Assembly: GCA_004554775.1 (NCBI GenBank)
Contig: SFKI01000006.1
Span: 62,001-126,000, forward strand
From: Subdoligranulum variabile
GTDB lineage: Bacteria > Bacillota > Clostridia > Oscillospirales > Ruminococcaceae
DNA: 64,000 nt
Reading direction: 5' to 3'
Part shown: positions 1-9,009 of the stretch, piece after piece
Layout of the letters: each line of letters begins with the position of its first letter
Numbering within the stretch: position 1 is the first letter of the stretch
Position numbers and translations under genes: made by a program
Notes under the pieces: model-generated
What the model was told of the DNA's origin: nothing
Database searches by the model: none
The model's input: only the letters and a program-made list of their open reading frames with translations

Positions 1-1106
1 GCCCTGAAACCGAATATACCTGGCAGGGGGATTGGGCCCGGCCCACCCCGCCGCCGGAACGCACGCCCCACCCGGCCCCCACGGACCGTCAGCGGCGGGA
101 AGCTGCGCGCCGCCGCCGGGAAATGCGCCGCCGCCGTCGGCGCGCGGCGGCCTTGGGCACTGTGGGTGGCATCTTGCTGCTGTCCGGCATCATCACGCTG
201 ATTCTGCCCAAAAGCGCGAAGGGTGAGGCTGAACCCGTTGCCACGCCGCCCGTCGGCACCACCCAACTGGTAGCCCCGCCGCCTTATGCGGGCACGGATG
301 GCGGCGATAGCAGCACCACTGTGCAAACGCTCAACTGGGGCACCGTCGGCCCGCAGCAGCAAAGTGCAGACACCGGCTGTACCTACACCGCCGTGCCGCA
401 AAAATCCCTGCAACTGGGCGAGTTTGGCCGCGTAAGCACCAGCTGGTTTGCCGATGCCGCTTTTTTGGGCGATTCGCTCACCGCAGGTTTCTGCGCGAAC
501 GAGTATAACATCGACGTCGGCGGTGCGCTCATCTGCGGCTACCGCAGCATCAGCCCCAACACCATTGTCAACCGCACCACCGTCAATAACCCCGACCGTG
601 GTGAGGAAGTTGCCCTCGATGTGTTGGCCGCCAACCAGCCCGCCAAGCTCTACATTCTGCTGGGCACCAACGCGCTGGTGCAGCCCGGCAACGAGGACAG
701 CTTCATCAACTACTACGCCCGCATGCTGGACGACCTGCGCGCGGCACTGCCCAACACAACGTTTTACGTGCAGTCGATTCTGTGCGCCACGCAGGAGACG
801 GTCAACGACGATGCGCCTGGCCTTTCGCCGGACCATATCGGCCCCATCAACCAGCAGATCAAGGCACTGTGCGAAGAGCGCGGGCTTTACTTCCTCGACC
901 TCAATGCCGAGTTCAGTGATGAAAACGGCTACCTGCTGACGGATTACGCCCAGCCGGACGGCATCCACCTGACGGTTTCGGGCTACAATAAGTGGGTCAG
1001 CTACCTGTGTACCCACACGCCCTACAGCAAAAACAATCCCTACCAGCCCGGCAGCACCTATTATTTAAGCGAGGAAATGCAAAGCCAGCTGGCCGACCTG
1101 CCGTGA
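1..1106 (+). CDS. SGNH/GDSL-type hydrolase, membrane anchored (5' end outside window)
   Basis: The reading frame is open from base 3 to the stop at 1106, so the gene starts upstream of the window; the ATG at 123 is probably internal. Numbering from that ATG, a Arg-rich stretch (2-7) precedes one hydrophobic segment (about 10-29), which predicts a cytoplasmic basic tail, one membrane anchor and an extracytoplasmic enzyme. SGNH signatures are visible: FLGDSLTAG with Ser118 (block I), ILLGTNAL near 179-185 with the block III Asn, and PDGIHLT with Asp279 and His282 (block V). Such enzymes hydrolyse esters, often removing O-acetyl groups from glycans or peptidoglycan. The position just upstream of a polysaccharide exporter fits a role in glycan de-O-acetylation, but the substrate is inferred. 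Confidence 0.8.
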   Translation, partial: PETEYTWQGDWARPTPPPERTPHPAPTDRQRREAARRRREMRRRRRRAAALGTVGGILLLSGIITLILPKSAKGEAEPVATPPVGTTQLVAPPPYAGTDGGDSSTTVQTLNWGTVGPQQQSADTGCTYTAVPQKSLQLGEFGRVSTSWFADAAFLGDSLTAGFCANEYNIDVGGALICGYRSISPNTIVNRTTVNNPDRGEEVALDVLAANQPAKLYILLGTNALVQPGNEDSFINYYARMLDDLRAALPNTTFYVQSILCATQETVNDDAPGLSPDHIGPINQQIKALCEERGLYFLDLNAEFSDENGYLLTDYAQPDGIHLTVSGYNKWVSYLCTHTPYSKNNPYQPGSTYYLSEEMQSQLADLP

Positions 1107-1130
1107 AACTGTATCATAAAGGAGTAAATC

Positions 1131-2456
1131 ATGCAAAATCAGGATGAGGGGCCCCGCTACACAGACCCCGGCCACCCATACAGCGGCAGTGGCAGCCGCT
1201 ACCAGAACCAGTATACCTGCGGCCGGAGCGCGGGCGCAGACAAACCGTTCCAGTTCCCGTGGTGGGCCATTGTTCTACCGCTTGTGTTGGGCATGTGGCC
1301 GGTCAGCATCGTGCTTGTTGTGCTGAACAAGCTGATCAAAGATGGCAAACTCGGCGGTTTTGAGCAGACGGCCCGCCGCAAGACCATCCAGTTCACCCAC
1401 CACAGCGTGCAGCGCACGTCCTCGGTCTACGAGGGAGAGTTCCGCACTGTGGACGAGAATGCCCCCGCTGCGGCCAACCAGGCTGACGGCCCTATTTACA
1501 ACCAGACTGCGCCCCGGCCGCAGACATCTGCCGAAGTGCCAGAAAAGCAGGGAAAAAAAGCCGGTATTGCCACGGCCCTGACCGTTGCGGGCGTTGCGCT
1601 GCTGATCTGCGCGCTGATCGCCCTGCCGGATGGCATCTTCTGGCTGCCTGATGCGCTGGTCGAGGGCGGCTACTACTGGCGCTGGCTCATCGAGGACAGC
1701 ATGCCGATGCTGATTGCGGCGGCGGGCGGCCTGGGCTGCCTGTTTGGTGCGCGCAAGCTGCGCACCGGCCATCGCTTGCGCAAAAAGATCGTCAATATCG
1801 TCGGTAATTCGCAGTATATGTACATCGAGGACATCGCCGCTGCTATCCCGTGCAGCTACGAAAAATGCTGCAAGCATCTCGAAAACTGCATCGACTCCGG
1901 TGTCTTTGGCCCCGAGGCCTACCTGGACATGAAGCGCCGCTGCCTGGTAGTGGCGGGCAAGGCTCCCGAGAAGAAGCCCCGCAAGGCGCCTGCCAAACCC
2001 AAGCAGACCCCCGAGCAGGTCAAGGAGACTGAGCAGACCAAGGACCAGTACCAGAAGATCCTCGATGAGCTGCGCCGCGTCAACGATGCCATCCCCGATG
2101 AGGAGATGAGCGACAAGATCAGCCGTCTGGAAGCAGTCTCGGCCAAAATTTTTGAGCAGGCCAAGACCGACCCCGACAAGCTGCCCCGGATGCGCAAATT
2201 TATGGATTACTACCTGCCCACCTCGCTCAAGCTGCTGCAAGCCTACGCCGAGCTCGACTCGCAGGGCGTCGAGGGAGAGAACATCACCGAGTCCAAGCGC
2301 CGCATTGAGCAGACGATGGACACGCTGGTCCACGCGTTTGAAACGCAGCTCGACCAGCTGTTTGCCGCCGACGCCATGGATATCAGTGCCGACATCGACG
2401 TGATGCAGAACATGCTGCGTGCCGACGGGCTGACAGAAGATACCCCCTTCAAATAA
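1131..2456 (+). CDS. XpaC-like membrane protein with winged-helix-like segment
   Basis: The start follows AAAGGAG with good spacing. The 441-residue product has a hydrophilic N-terminus, a membrane segment at about 44-66, and two more at about 146-165 and 188-206. Next comes a soluble stretch (about 215-275) resembling a small winged-helix module with Cys residues, then a Lys/Pro/Glu linker. The C-terminal region (about 300-441) contains KFMDYYLPTSLKLLQAY, typical of the family named after XpaC (5-bromo-4-chloroindolyl phosphate hydrolysis protein). That name records a phenotype; the biochemical function is unknown. XpaC homologues often neighbour TelA-type proteins, but none is seen here. 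It lies 24 bases after the SGNH gene and 22 before the exporter, so it is probably cotranscribed with them. Confidence 0.7.
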   Translation: MQNQDEGPRYTDPGHPYSGSGSRYQNQYTCGRSAGADKPFQFPWWAIVLPLVLGMWPVSIVLVVLNKLIKDGKLGGFEQTARRKTIQFTHHSVQRTSSVYEGEFRTVDENAPAAANQADGPIYNQTAPRPQTSAEVPEKQGKKAGIATALTVAGVALLICALIALPDGIFWLPDALVEGGYYWRWLIEDSMPMLIAAAGGLGCLFGARKLRTGHRLRKKIVNIVGNSQYMYIEDIAAAIPCSYEKCCKHLENCIDSGVFGPEAYLDMKRRCLVVAGKAPEKKPRKAPAKPKQTPEQVKETEQTKDQYQKILDELRRVNDAIPDEEMSDKISRLEAVSAKIFEQAKTDPDKLPRMRKFMDYYLPTSLKLLQAYAELDSQGVEGENITESKRRIEQTMDTLVHAFETQLDQLFAADAMDISADIDVMQNMLRADGLTEDTPFK

Positions 2457-2478
2457 GACTACTAGGAGCAATTTTTCC

Positions 2479-3279
2479 ATGCAAGGTAACACCACCGCCC
2501 AGCTGCGCGGCAGCTGGCGCAACTTCTCGAAATACCGGCCGCTCATCCGTGAGCTGGTCACGCGCGACTTAAAGGTAAAATACCGCCGCAGCTTTTTGGG
2601 CTATGTGTGGAGCATCCTGAACCCGCTGCTTATGATGCTGCTGCAAACGCTGGTATTTTCCTATATGTTCCGCTTTCAGATCGAAAACTTCCCGCTCTAT
2701 CTCATCTGCGGCAATACGCTGTTCAACTTTTTTAACGAGAGCACCAATATGGGCATGGGCAGTGTGCTGGGCAACTCGTCGCTTATCAAAAAAGTGTACG
2801 TGCCCAAGTTCATTTTCCCCATCAGCCGCGTGGTATCCAGCTTTGTCAATCTGCTGTTCAGTCTGGCGGCCATTCTTTTGGTCATGCTCATCACCCGCTC
2901 GCCTTTCCATCTGACGATCCTGCTGGTGTGGGCTCCGCTGGTGCTGCTGTTTCTGTTCACCTGCGGCATGGCGCTGCTGCTGTCCGCACTGGCGGTCTAC
3001 TTCCGCGACCTGCAATACCTCTACGGCATTGTAACGATGGCCTGGATGTACGCCACCCCGCTGTTTTACCCCATCTCGGCCCTGCCGCCGTTTATGGTGG
3101 TGGTCGTTAAGCTGAACCCGCTGTACCATTATATCAACTGCATGCGGTGCCTGGTCATGTACGGCACGGTGCCCGGCCCCAATACCTGGTTCGCCTGCAT
3201 CGCCTGTGCCGTCGGCATGATGGCGGTGGGCTTGGCGGCCTTCCGCAAGCTGCAGCGCAACTTTATTCTGTATCTGTAA
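2479..3279 (+). CDS. Polysaccharide ABC exporter, permease subunit (Wzm/TagG type)
   Basis: The 266-residue protein has about six membrane segments and a cytoplasmic N-terminus with the family motif RDLKVKYRRSFLGYVWSILNP, typical of ABC-2 permeases that export O-antigen, teichoic acid or capsule chains. AGGAG precedes the ATG. The matching ATPase follows after 13 bases, so the pair forms one exporter. In this family the permease dimer moves an undecaprenyl-linked glycan across the cytoplasmic membrane. The cargo is not determined by the sequence; neighbouring membrane glycan proteins and the nonulosonate operon point to a surface glycan. Confidence 0.9.
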   Translation: MQGNTTAQLRGSWRNFSKYRPLIRELVTRDLKVKYRRSFLGYVWSILNPLLMMLLQTLVFSYMFRFQIENFPLYLICGNTLFNFFNESTNMGMGSVLGNSSLIKKVYVPKFIFPISRVVSSFVNLLFSLAAILLVMLITRSPFHLTILLVWAPLVLLFLFTCGMALLLSALAVYFRDLQYLYGIVTMAWMYATPLFYPISALPPFMVVVVKLNPLYHYINCMRCLVMYGTVPGPNTWFACIACAVGMMAVGLAAFRKLQRNFILYL

Positions 3280-3292
3280 GGAGTTTTCCCTC

Positions 3293-4033
3293 ATGCCCAT
3301 CATTCAGGTGGATAACGTTTCAATGCGGTTCAATCTGGCGCAGGAAAAAACCGAAACATTGAAAGAATACACCGTAAAACTGCTGAAACATCAGCTTTTC
3401 TTCAACGAGTTCTACGCATTGCAGGACGTGTCGTTCTCCATCGAGCCCGGCGAGTCGGTCGCGCTCATCGGCCGCAACGGCAGCGGCAAAAGCACGATGC
3501 TCAAACTCATTGCCGGCGTCATGTACCCGTCCAAAGGCTCGGTGCGGGTCAATGGCGAGATCGCCCCGCTGATCGAACTGGGCGCCGGTTTTGATATGGA
3601 GCTGACCGCCCGCGAGAACGTCTACCTCAACGGCGCCGTTCTCGGCCACGACCGCGCGTATATGGACGAGCATTTCAAAAATATCATCGACTTTGCCGAG
3701 CTGTGGGATTTCGTCGATGTGCCGGTCAAAAACTATTCTTCCGGCATGATCGCCCGCCTGGGTTTTTCCATCGCCACCGAAGTGCGGGCTGATATTTTGG
3801 CCTGCGACGAAATTTTGTCGGTGGGCGATTTTATGTTCCAGCAAAAATGCCATGACCGCATGGAACAGATGCTTTCCGGCGGTACAACGCTGCTTTTCGT
3901 CAGCCACGATATCAACCAGGTCAAGCAGCTGTGCAAGCGCGCGATCTGGATCGACCACGGCCACCTGCGGGGGGACGGCCCCTCGGCCGAGGTGTGCGAT
4001 GCCTACGTGGCCGCCATGCAGCGCGGAGAATGA
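3293..4033 (+). CDS. Polysaccharide ABC exporter, ATP-binding subunit (Wzt/TagH type)
   Basis: The 246-residue ATPase shows Walker A GRNGSGKST (60-68), the ABC signature as YSSGM (148-152), Walker B ILACDE (168-173) with catalytic Glu173, and the switch His in SHD (205). The N-terminus, with an insertion before the first core strand (about 15-40), is typical of the Wzt/TagH branch. The protein stops soon after the nucleotide-binding domain, so it lacks the C-terminal glycan-binding domain that some Wzt proteins use to recognise a capped chain. It therefore probably works in the manner of TagH, without cap recognition. It overlaps no gene; the next start is 10 bases downstream. Confidence 0.92.
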   Translation: MPIIQVDNVSMRFNLAQEKTETLKEYTVKLLKHQLFFNEFYALQDVSFSIEPGESVALIGRNGSGKSTMLKLIAGVMYPSKGSVRVNGEIAPLIELGAGFDMELTARENVYLNGAVLGHDRAYMDEHFKNIIDFAELWDFVDVPVKNYSSGMIARLGFSIATEVRADILACDEILSVGDFMFQQKCHDRMEQMLSGGTTLLFVSHDINQVKQLCKRAIWIDHGHLRGDGPSAEVCDAYVAAMQRGE

Positions 4034-4043
4034 AAGGAACGGT

Positions 4044-5828
4044 ATGCTGAACAAAAAACAAAATGCCCTGCGCGAAGCCCTGACGGTGGCACTATTGCTG
4101 GCAAGCGTTGCGCTGGTGGAATACTGGTTTTTCCAGCTTTGGCGGCTGGATTGGAAGGTGCCTATGCTCTACGGCGGCGACGGCATTTACTGGGTGGGCC
4201 AGATCCAGCGCAGCTTTGGCGAACTGACCGGCTCCCTCGGCTGGCCGTTCTACCAGGCCCCCAGCCCGTACGAGCCGAATTATGACCTTGTCTACGATGC
4301 TTTTGTGGCCTTTGTGGGGCTGTTTACCAAAGATACCGGCACGGTGTTCAACCTGTATGTGCTCGTTATCCCGTTTGCCAATGCGCTGGCAGGGTACACG
4401 GTGTTCCGCATGGTGGGCATGCGGCGGTGGCTTTCCTACGCCTTTGGCATGACCTTTGGCCTGTGCGCCTACGTGCAGCAGCGCCTGGGTGGGCATATGA
4501 TGCTGGCAGCCGTGGAGTTTGTGCCGTTCTCGGTACTGCTCTGCCTTTGGTGTGCCGAGGACCCGGGCTTTAACCGCCCCGGCAAAGGCTTTTTCAAAAA
4601 CAAGCGTAATTGGTTGGCTCTGGCCATGGCCTGGGGCATCGCCAACAACGGCGCGGCCTACTATCCGTATTTTACCTGCTTCTTCCTCTGCGTTACGGCG
4701 TTCTGCCTGCTTGTGCGTGACCGCGACTACAAGCCCGCCGTGCCCTGCCTTGTCACCATCGGCGAGATCGTCGCCTGGATGGTGCCGGATTTCTTCCCCA
4801 TGGTACTAGGCAAGCTGACGGGGGTGGGCAGCACCATCACCAACGGCGTCTACCGCAGCCCGGTGGGGTCCGATATCTACAGCCTGCGCATCAGCAGCCT
4901 GCTGCTTTCGCCCAACGGTTACGGCATCGGCAAGCTGGCGCGGTGGATCCGGCGCTATTTCCAGATCCTGTCCACCGACGAAGGCCCGATGTATAACGAG
5001 AACAGCTACGGCTACCTCGGCATCGTGGGCATCATCGGCTTTTTGCTCCTGATTTTGCTGCTGCTGCGCAACTGGGACTGGAAAGCGGGCCGCACCGAGC
5101 GCCCCGAGCTCGGCGACCGTGTCTGGCTGCTCAGCCGTCTCAACGTCATGGCGCTGCTGCTGGCCACGCTGACCGGCTTTGGCAGCATTATCGGCATTTT
5201 TATCCGCTTCATCCGCGGGTACAACCGCATCAGCCCGTACATTGCATTTTTTGCACTGCTCACCATGGGCCTTACGGCGGAAAAGTACCTGGCCCAGCGC
5301 ACCGGCAAGGCCAAAATCGGCTTTGCCGTGGTGCTGGCCGTGGTGCTGGGCTTCGGCTTCTGGGAGCAGCAGGGCCTTTTCTGCCCCGGCTACGAGGGCG
5401 TGCAGACGACCTGGCAGCAGGACGCTGACTTTATGGCCGAGGTCGAGTCTGCGGCAGGGGAGGGCGCGATACTCTTCCAGCTGCCGTACATGAAGAACTT
5501 CGAGAACGGCCCGCAGAATAAAATGGGGGATTACACCCTGCTGCGCGGCCCGCTGCACAGCAAGACGCTGAAATTCAGCTACGGTGCAGGCTACGGCACC
5601 GAGAACGACAACTGGTACAAAGCCACCAGCGAACTGGAGCCTGACGCCATGGTGGCCGAGCTGCGCGCCCAGGGCATAGCAGGCATCTACCTGGACCTGG
5701 ACGGCTACACCGAGGACGAGCAACAGCCCACCTTGCAGGCGCTGATCGCCGCCGCAGGCTGCGGCGAAAGAGATGTCATCATCAGCGAGGGCGGCACGCT
5801 GTGCTATATCCCGCTGGGGAAAGGATGA
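4044..5828 (+). CDS. Polytopic membrane protein, GT-C/YfhO-like
   Basis: I chose the ATG at 4044, after AAAGGAACGG, because the frame upstream of it runs antiparallel in sense through the ATPase gene. The 594-residue protein has about ten to twelve membrane segments followed by a soluble C-terminal region of about 150 residues, predicted outside the cell. An acidic motif (GGDGIYW) sits in the first exoplasmic loop, where GT-C glycosyltransferases carry their catalytic Asp. The build resembles YfhO-like and other GT-C membrane enzymes that use polyprenyl-phosphate sugars. No exact family could be fixed by eye. It sits directly after the ABC exporter and 3 bases before a second protein of similar build, so a role in building or decorating the exported glycan is likely. 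Confidence 0.7.
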   Translation: MLNKKQNALREALTVALLLASVALVEYWFFQLWRLDWKVPMLYGGDGIYWVGQIQRSFGELTGSLGWPFYQAPSPYEPNYDLVYDAFVAFVGLFTKDTGTVFNLYVLVIPFANALAGYTVFRMVGMRRWLSYAFGMTFGLCAYVQQRLGGHMMLAAVEFVPFSVLLCLWCAEDPGFNRPGKGFFKNKRNWLALAMAWGIANNGAAYYPYFTCFFLCVTAFCLLVRDRDYKPAVPCLVTIGEIVAWMVPDFFPMVLGKLTGVGSTITNGVYRSPVGSDIYSLRISSLLLSPNGYGIGKLARWIRRYFQILSTDEGPMYNENSYGYLGIVGIIGFLLLILLLLRNWDWKAGRTERPELGDRVWLLSRLNVMALLLATLTGFGSIIGIFIRFIRGYNRISPYIAFFALLTMGLTAEKYLAQRTGKAKIGFAVVLAVVLGFGFWEQQGLFCPGYEGVQTTWQQDADFMAEVESAAGEGAILFQLPYMKNFENGPQNKMGDYTLLRGPLHSKTLKFSYGAGYGTENDNWYKATSELEPDAMVAELRAQGIAGIYLDLDGYTEDEQQPTLQALIAAAGCGERDVIISEGGTLCYIPLGKG

Positions 5829-5831
5829 CCG

Positions 5832-7643
5832 ATGGAACGCAATAAACTTAAGCAACTTGCCGAAAAACGCTGGTTCCTGCCCCTTGTCTGTGCAGTGTCC
5901 TTCGTGTTCGGCTGGTGGTATTTAAGCATCACCACCTGCGCACCGCTGGGCGGCGATGACGAGATCATCAACCTGCAAAACTACTACGCCGTTACCCACA
6001 TGCCATGGCAGGATGTTGTGCGCACAACCTGGGGCGGCATTGTATGGCAGCTAAAGCTGCAAAGCGCGCGGTTCCGGCCGTTTTCCTCGCCGCCGGAGCT
6101 TTCGCTCAACGCATGGTTCCTGGGCGACCTGGTCGTTTACCGCCTGTACATTCTGGCCTGGACCTATGCCGATATTGCCCTGACGGCCTGGCTGACCGCC
6201 AAGGCCACCCACAGCAAAAAGCTGGGCGTGCTGGCGTTCTGCCTGCTGCCGATGATGTTCTCGCTCTGGCAGGATGCGACCGGCAACAGTATGTACTCCT
6301 ACGGCGCGCTGGCGCAAAGCACGCTGCTGCCGGTACTGCTGGCGGGGCTGTGCATGCTGCGCTGGCAGGATACCCGCCACATGCGGTGGGCGGTGCTGTC
6401 GGCATTCTTCATGTTCATGGCCTGCGGCACCTTTGAAATTGGCTTTACCTACATTGCCGCGCTGTTTGGCATCGCCTGGCTGTACACCGGTTCGGGCAAG
6501 GTGCTGCCTGCGCTGCGCCTTTGCGTGGCCCCGCTGGCAGGCGAGGTCGTCAGCTTCGGCTTCAACATGGGCTCGCGCCTTGTCAACAATCTGCGTCATG
6601 CGGGCATCCTGCCGGGACAGGCTATGGACATCGGCGGCGTATCGCCGAACTTTGACCTGCCTGTGGCCCTGCGCACCTGGATCATGCAGATGTCGGCGGG
6701 CTTCCCGCTCAACGCCATGATCTTTGGCAAGATCAAGCCCGGTGCTGTGCAGGCTTCGGATGTGATCTGCGGCATCGCGCTGGCGGTCTGCGTTATTGCG
6801 GCGCTGGCCGTGCTGGACCACCTGCCCACCCGCAAGGAAAATCTGCTGCTGTTTTTGACCGGACTTGCCCTGCTGTCGGCCCCGTCGCTGCTCATTGCCA
6901 TCTCACCCAAATATCAGGATGGCATCAACGTCGACTGGCGGCACGGCTATATCCCGCAGACGGTCGAGTCGTTCGGCGTCGGGCTGATGGCTGTCGCCGT
7001 GTTTGTGGTGCTGCTGCGCTTTGTGCGCGGCAAACGCTGGTGGCCGAAGCTGCGCCCTGTGTGCAGTGTGCTGCTGGCGGCGGGCATGGCGTTCTCGGTC
7101 GTGTGGCAGCGCACCGCGGCCCGCATGTACGAGAAAGGCGGCCGCGCCTACACCGTATTTGCCGAGGGTGTAGAAGCCGGACTGGCCGCCGCCGCAGGCA
7201 CCGAAACGCCCGTTGTGACCGATTACCCCATCTGGGGCGGCAGCCTCGAGGCGGAAAACGCGTTCTTCCTGCGCTATGCCGATACCGACACCAACGCCCA
7301 CAGCCTGGCCGTCTGGCGCACCGAAGCCCACGACGAGGAGACCGTCTGCCGTTTAGGCTTTGCCTGGGGAAGTGATAAGCACACCGATATTTCCTGGCTG
7401 GGCACAGCGGCGGACGACAATCTTGACACCGTCACCGGCGTGACCGTCTACCTGCCCAAGCGGGTGGACCAGTCCGCCGCGCTTGCCTACACCACCCGCG
7501 CCGCCGATGGCACCGAAACCGAGCACGCGCAGCCGTTGGCTGACCTGCAAGCCGCCATGACCCCGGCGCAAAACGGCGACTGGCTGCTTACGCTGGCCGA
7601 AACGGAACCCATCGTGGGTGATACGCTGCACCTGCAAGGCTGA
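5832..7643 (+). CDS. Polytopic membrane protein, GtrII/GT-C-like
   Basis: This 603-residue protein has a first membrane segment at about 14-31, then an exoplasmic loop with the acidic motif GGDDE and the pattern RFRPFSS. That combination is common in GtrII-like and related GT-C glucosyltransferases. About ten further membrane segments follow, and the last 170 residues are soluble. The start lies 3 bases after the previous stop, so the two genes are translationally coupled. A membrane glycosyltransferase acting on an undecaprenyl-linked glycan is the best guess; donor and acceptor cannot be read from the sequence. Confidence 0.65.
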   Translation: MERNKLKQLAEKRWFLPLVCAVSFVFGWWYLSITTCAPLGGDDEIINLQNYYAVTHMPWQDVVRTTWGGIVWQLKLQSARFRPFSSPPELSLNAWFLGDLVVYRLYILAWTYADIALTAWLTAKATHSKKLGVLAFCLLPMMFSLWQDATGNSMYSYGALAQSTLLPVLLAGLCMLRWQDTRHMRWAVLSAFFMFMACGTFEIGFTYIAALFGIAWLYTGSGKVLPALRLCVAPLAGEVVSFGFNMGSRLVNNLRHAGILPGQAMDIGGVSPNFDLPVALRTWIMQMSAGFPLNAMIFGKIKPGAVQASDVICGIALAVCVIAALAVLDHLPTRKENLLLFLTGLALLSAPSLLIAISPKYQDGINVDWRHGYIPQTVESFGVGLMAVAVFVVLLRFVRGKRWWPKLRPVCSVLLAAGMAFSVVWQRTAARMYEKGGRAYTVFAEGVEAGLAAAAGTETPVVTDYPIWGGSLEAENAFFLRYADTDTNAHSLAVWRTEAHDEETVCRLGFAWGSDKHTDISWLGTAADDNLDTVTGVTVYLPKRVDQSAALAYTTRAADGTETEHAQPLADLQAAMTPAQNGDWLLTLAETEPIVGDTLHLQG

Positions 7644-7662
7644 ATAAGGAGTACAAATTTTC

Positions 7663-8859
7663 ATGACGAAAACCCGTAAAAAACGGCTGCTGTGGGCCAT
7701 TTGCCTGTTGGCGCTGGCCCTGTTTGCCGCGGCTATGGTGTGGCTGCATTACCAGCAGCTTTGCGCCACCGGCCGGGGCGAGGACCCCTATACCTCGGAC
7801 CTGGGGCAGCACCTGTATTTTGCGCAGCACGGCATGGTCTACTCGGCCACATCGCTGCTCATCGGCCCGGCGTACGCACTGGGCGGCAAACTGGGTATCT
7901 CGCTGCTGCTGGGGGTGTTCCATCTGGCGGCGGTGGCCGTGTTTGCCTGGGGGCTGAAGGCCGCCGTGCCAGCCTGGTGTCTGCCCGCGCGGCTGCTGGC
8001 AAGCCTTATCGTCAATCTGGCGCAGGCCGTCTACATCCCGCGCGGCGGCTACTGGTATCAGGGCACCATCACCGGCACGATTTACCACAACACAACGTAC
8101 ATTATGCTGGCCCCCTTTGCACTGCTGGCCGTGCTGTGGTTCTACCGCGCCTGGCAGGGCATCGCCGGCAAGATCAACCTGCGCGACTGGCTGATCTATA
8201 CGCTGCTTTTAACAGCTGCGACCGCCTTTAAGGCCAACCTCATCTTCGCGTTTGCTCCGGCGCTGCTGGTGCTGCTGATTGCCGATTTCATCCGCACCCG
8301 CGCCCAAAACATCGGCAACGAAGTCCTGATGGGGTGCAGCGTGTTCCCCGGCGTCGGGCTTTGCATCCTTGAGGCCACGGTTCTTTTCACCGAGGAGGGC
8401 AGCGGCCTACGCTTGATCTTTACCACCGAGTTTGACCGCCACGCCATGCTGTGGGGTGTGTTTAACGAGCCCGCCCTGCTGGGCCTTGTCCGCTCGCTGC
8501 CTTTTGTGGCGGCGGTGGCGCTGCTGCTGCGGCGGCAGGCGTTCAGCAGCTTCCGCTACAAGTTCAGCTTGTTTATGTTTGCCATCGCCATGGCCGAAGC
8601 GCTGCTGCTGGTCGAGGGCGGCGAACGGCTGTACCACGCCAATCTCTGGTGGGGGCCGTTCATCTGCTTCTGGGTGCTGTGGCTGGAATCGGTCGGCATC
8701 TTTTTCAAGCAGCTGCTTGCCAAGCCCCAAAGCGCAGGCACCCTTGTGTGCGGCGCGGCGCTCAGCTGGCACATCATCAGCGGCGTATGCTACCTTGTGC
8801 GGCTGATGCAGGGCATCTCCTACAATGTCCCGATCCTGACCTACCACATCGGATTTTAA
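7663..8859 (+). CDS. Polytopic membrane protein of the glycan cluster
   Basis: The 398-residue product has about nine or ten membrane segments. The first (about 8-27) is followed by a loop containing TSDLGQHLYF, again placing an acidic residue at the start of the first exoplasmic loop, as in GT-C enzymes. AAGGAG lies upstream of the ATG. It is the last gene of the first cluster and is followed by a strong hairpin with a T-run. I do not recognise a named family. A third membrane glycosyltransferase, or a polymerase-like protein, is possible. Confidence 0.6.
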   Translation: MTKTRKKRLLWAICLLALALFAAAMVWLHYQQLCATGRGEDPYTSDLGQHLYFAQHGMVYSATSLLIGPAYALGGKLGISLLLGVFHLAAVAVFAWGLKAAVPAWCLPARLLASLIVNLAQAVYIPRGGYWYQGTITGTIYHNTTYIMLAPFALLAVLWFYRAWQGIAGKINLRDWLIYTLLLTAATAFKANLIFAFAPALLVLLIADFIRTRAQNIGNEVLMGCSVFPGVGLCILEATVLFTEEGSGLRLIFTTEFDRHAMLWGVFNEPALLGLVRSLPFVAAVALLLRRQAFSSFRYKFSLFMFAIAMAEALLLVEGGERLYHANLWWGPFICFWVLWLESVGIFFKQLLAKPQSAGTLVCGAALSWHIISGVCYLVRLMQGISYNVPILTYHIGF

Positions 8860-8866
8860 ACAAAAC

Positions 8867-8900
8867 CAGGCGGTTTGCACAACAGCAAGCCGCCTGTTTT
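8867..8900 (+). terminator. Rho-independent terminator after the first glycan cluster
   Basis: A 12-bp stem with one G-U pair (8867-8878 with 8885-8896) encloses a six-base loop and is followed by TTTT. It separates the exporter cluster from the nonulosonate operon. Confidence 0.8.
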
Positions 8901-8911
8901 GCGTTTGCCAC

Positions 8912-8940
8912 TTGCCGTATGCGCCCAAACGCGGTATAAT
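8912..8940 (+). promoter_or_regulatory. Sigma-A type promoter of the nonulosonate operon
   Basis: TTGCCG (8912-8917) and a perfect TATAAT (8935-8940) are separated by 17 bases. The site lies just after the terminator and about 70 bases before the first start codon. Confidence 0.75.
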
Positions 8941-9009
8941 AAAATAGAATATTTTTGTAACTATGCCACGCGGCCCGCCCCACGGCCCCGCGTGTTGGGA
9001 GGCAGTATT

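Noticed and set aside
32..226. A 64-codon open frame at the left edge
   Set aside because: It overlaps the continuing frame of the SGNH hydrolase and has Pro/His/Ala-rich composition without support.
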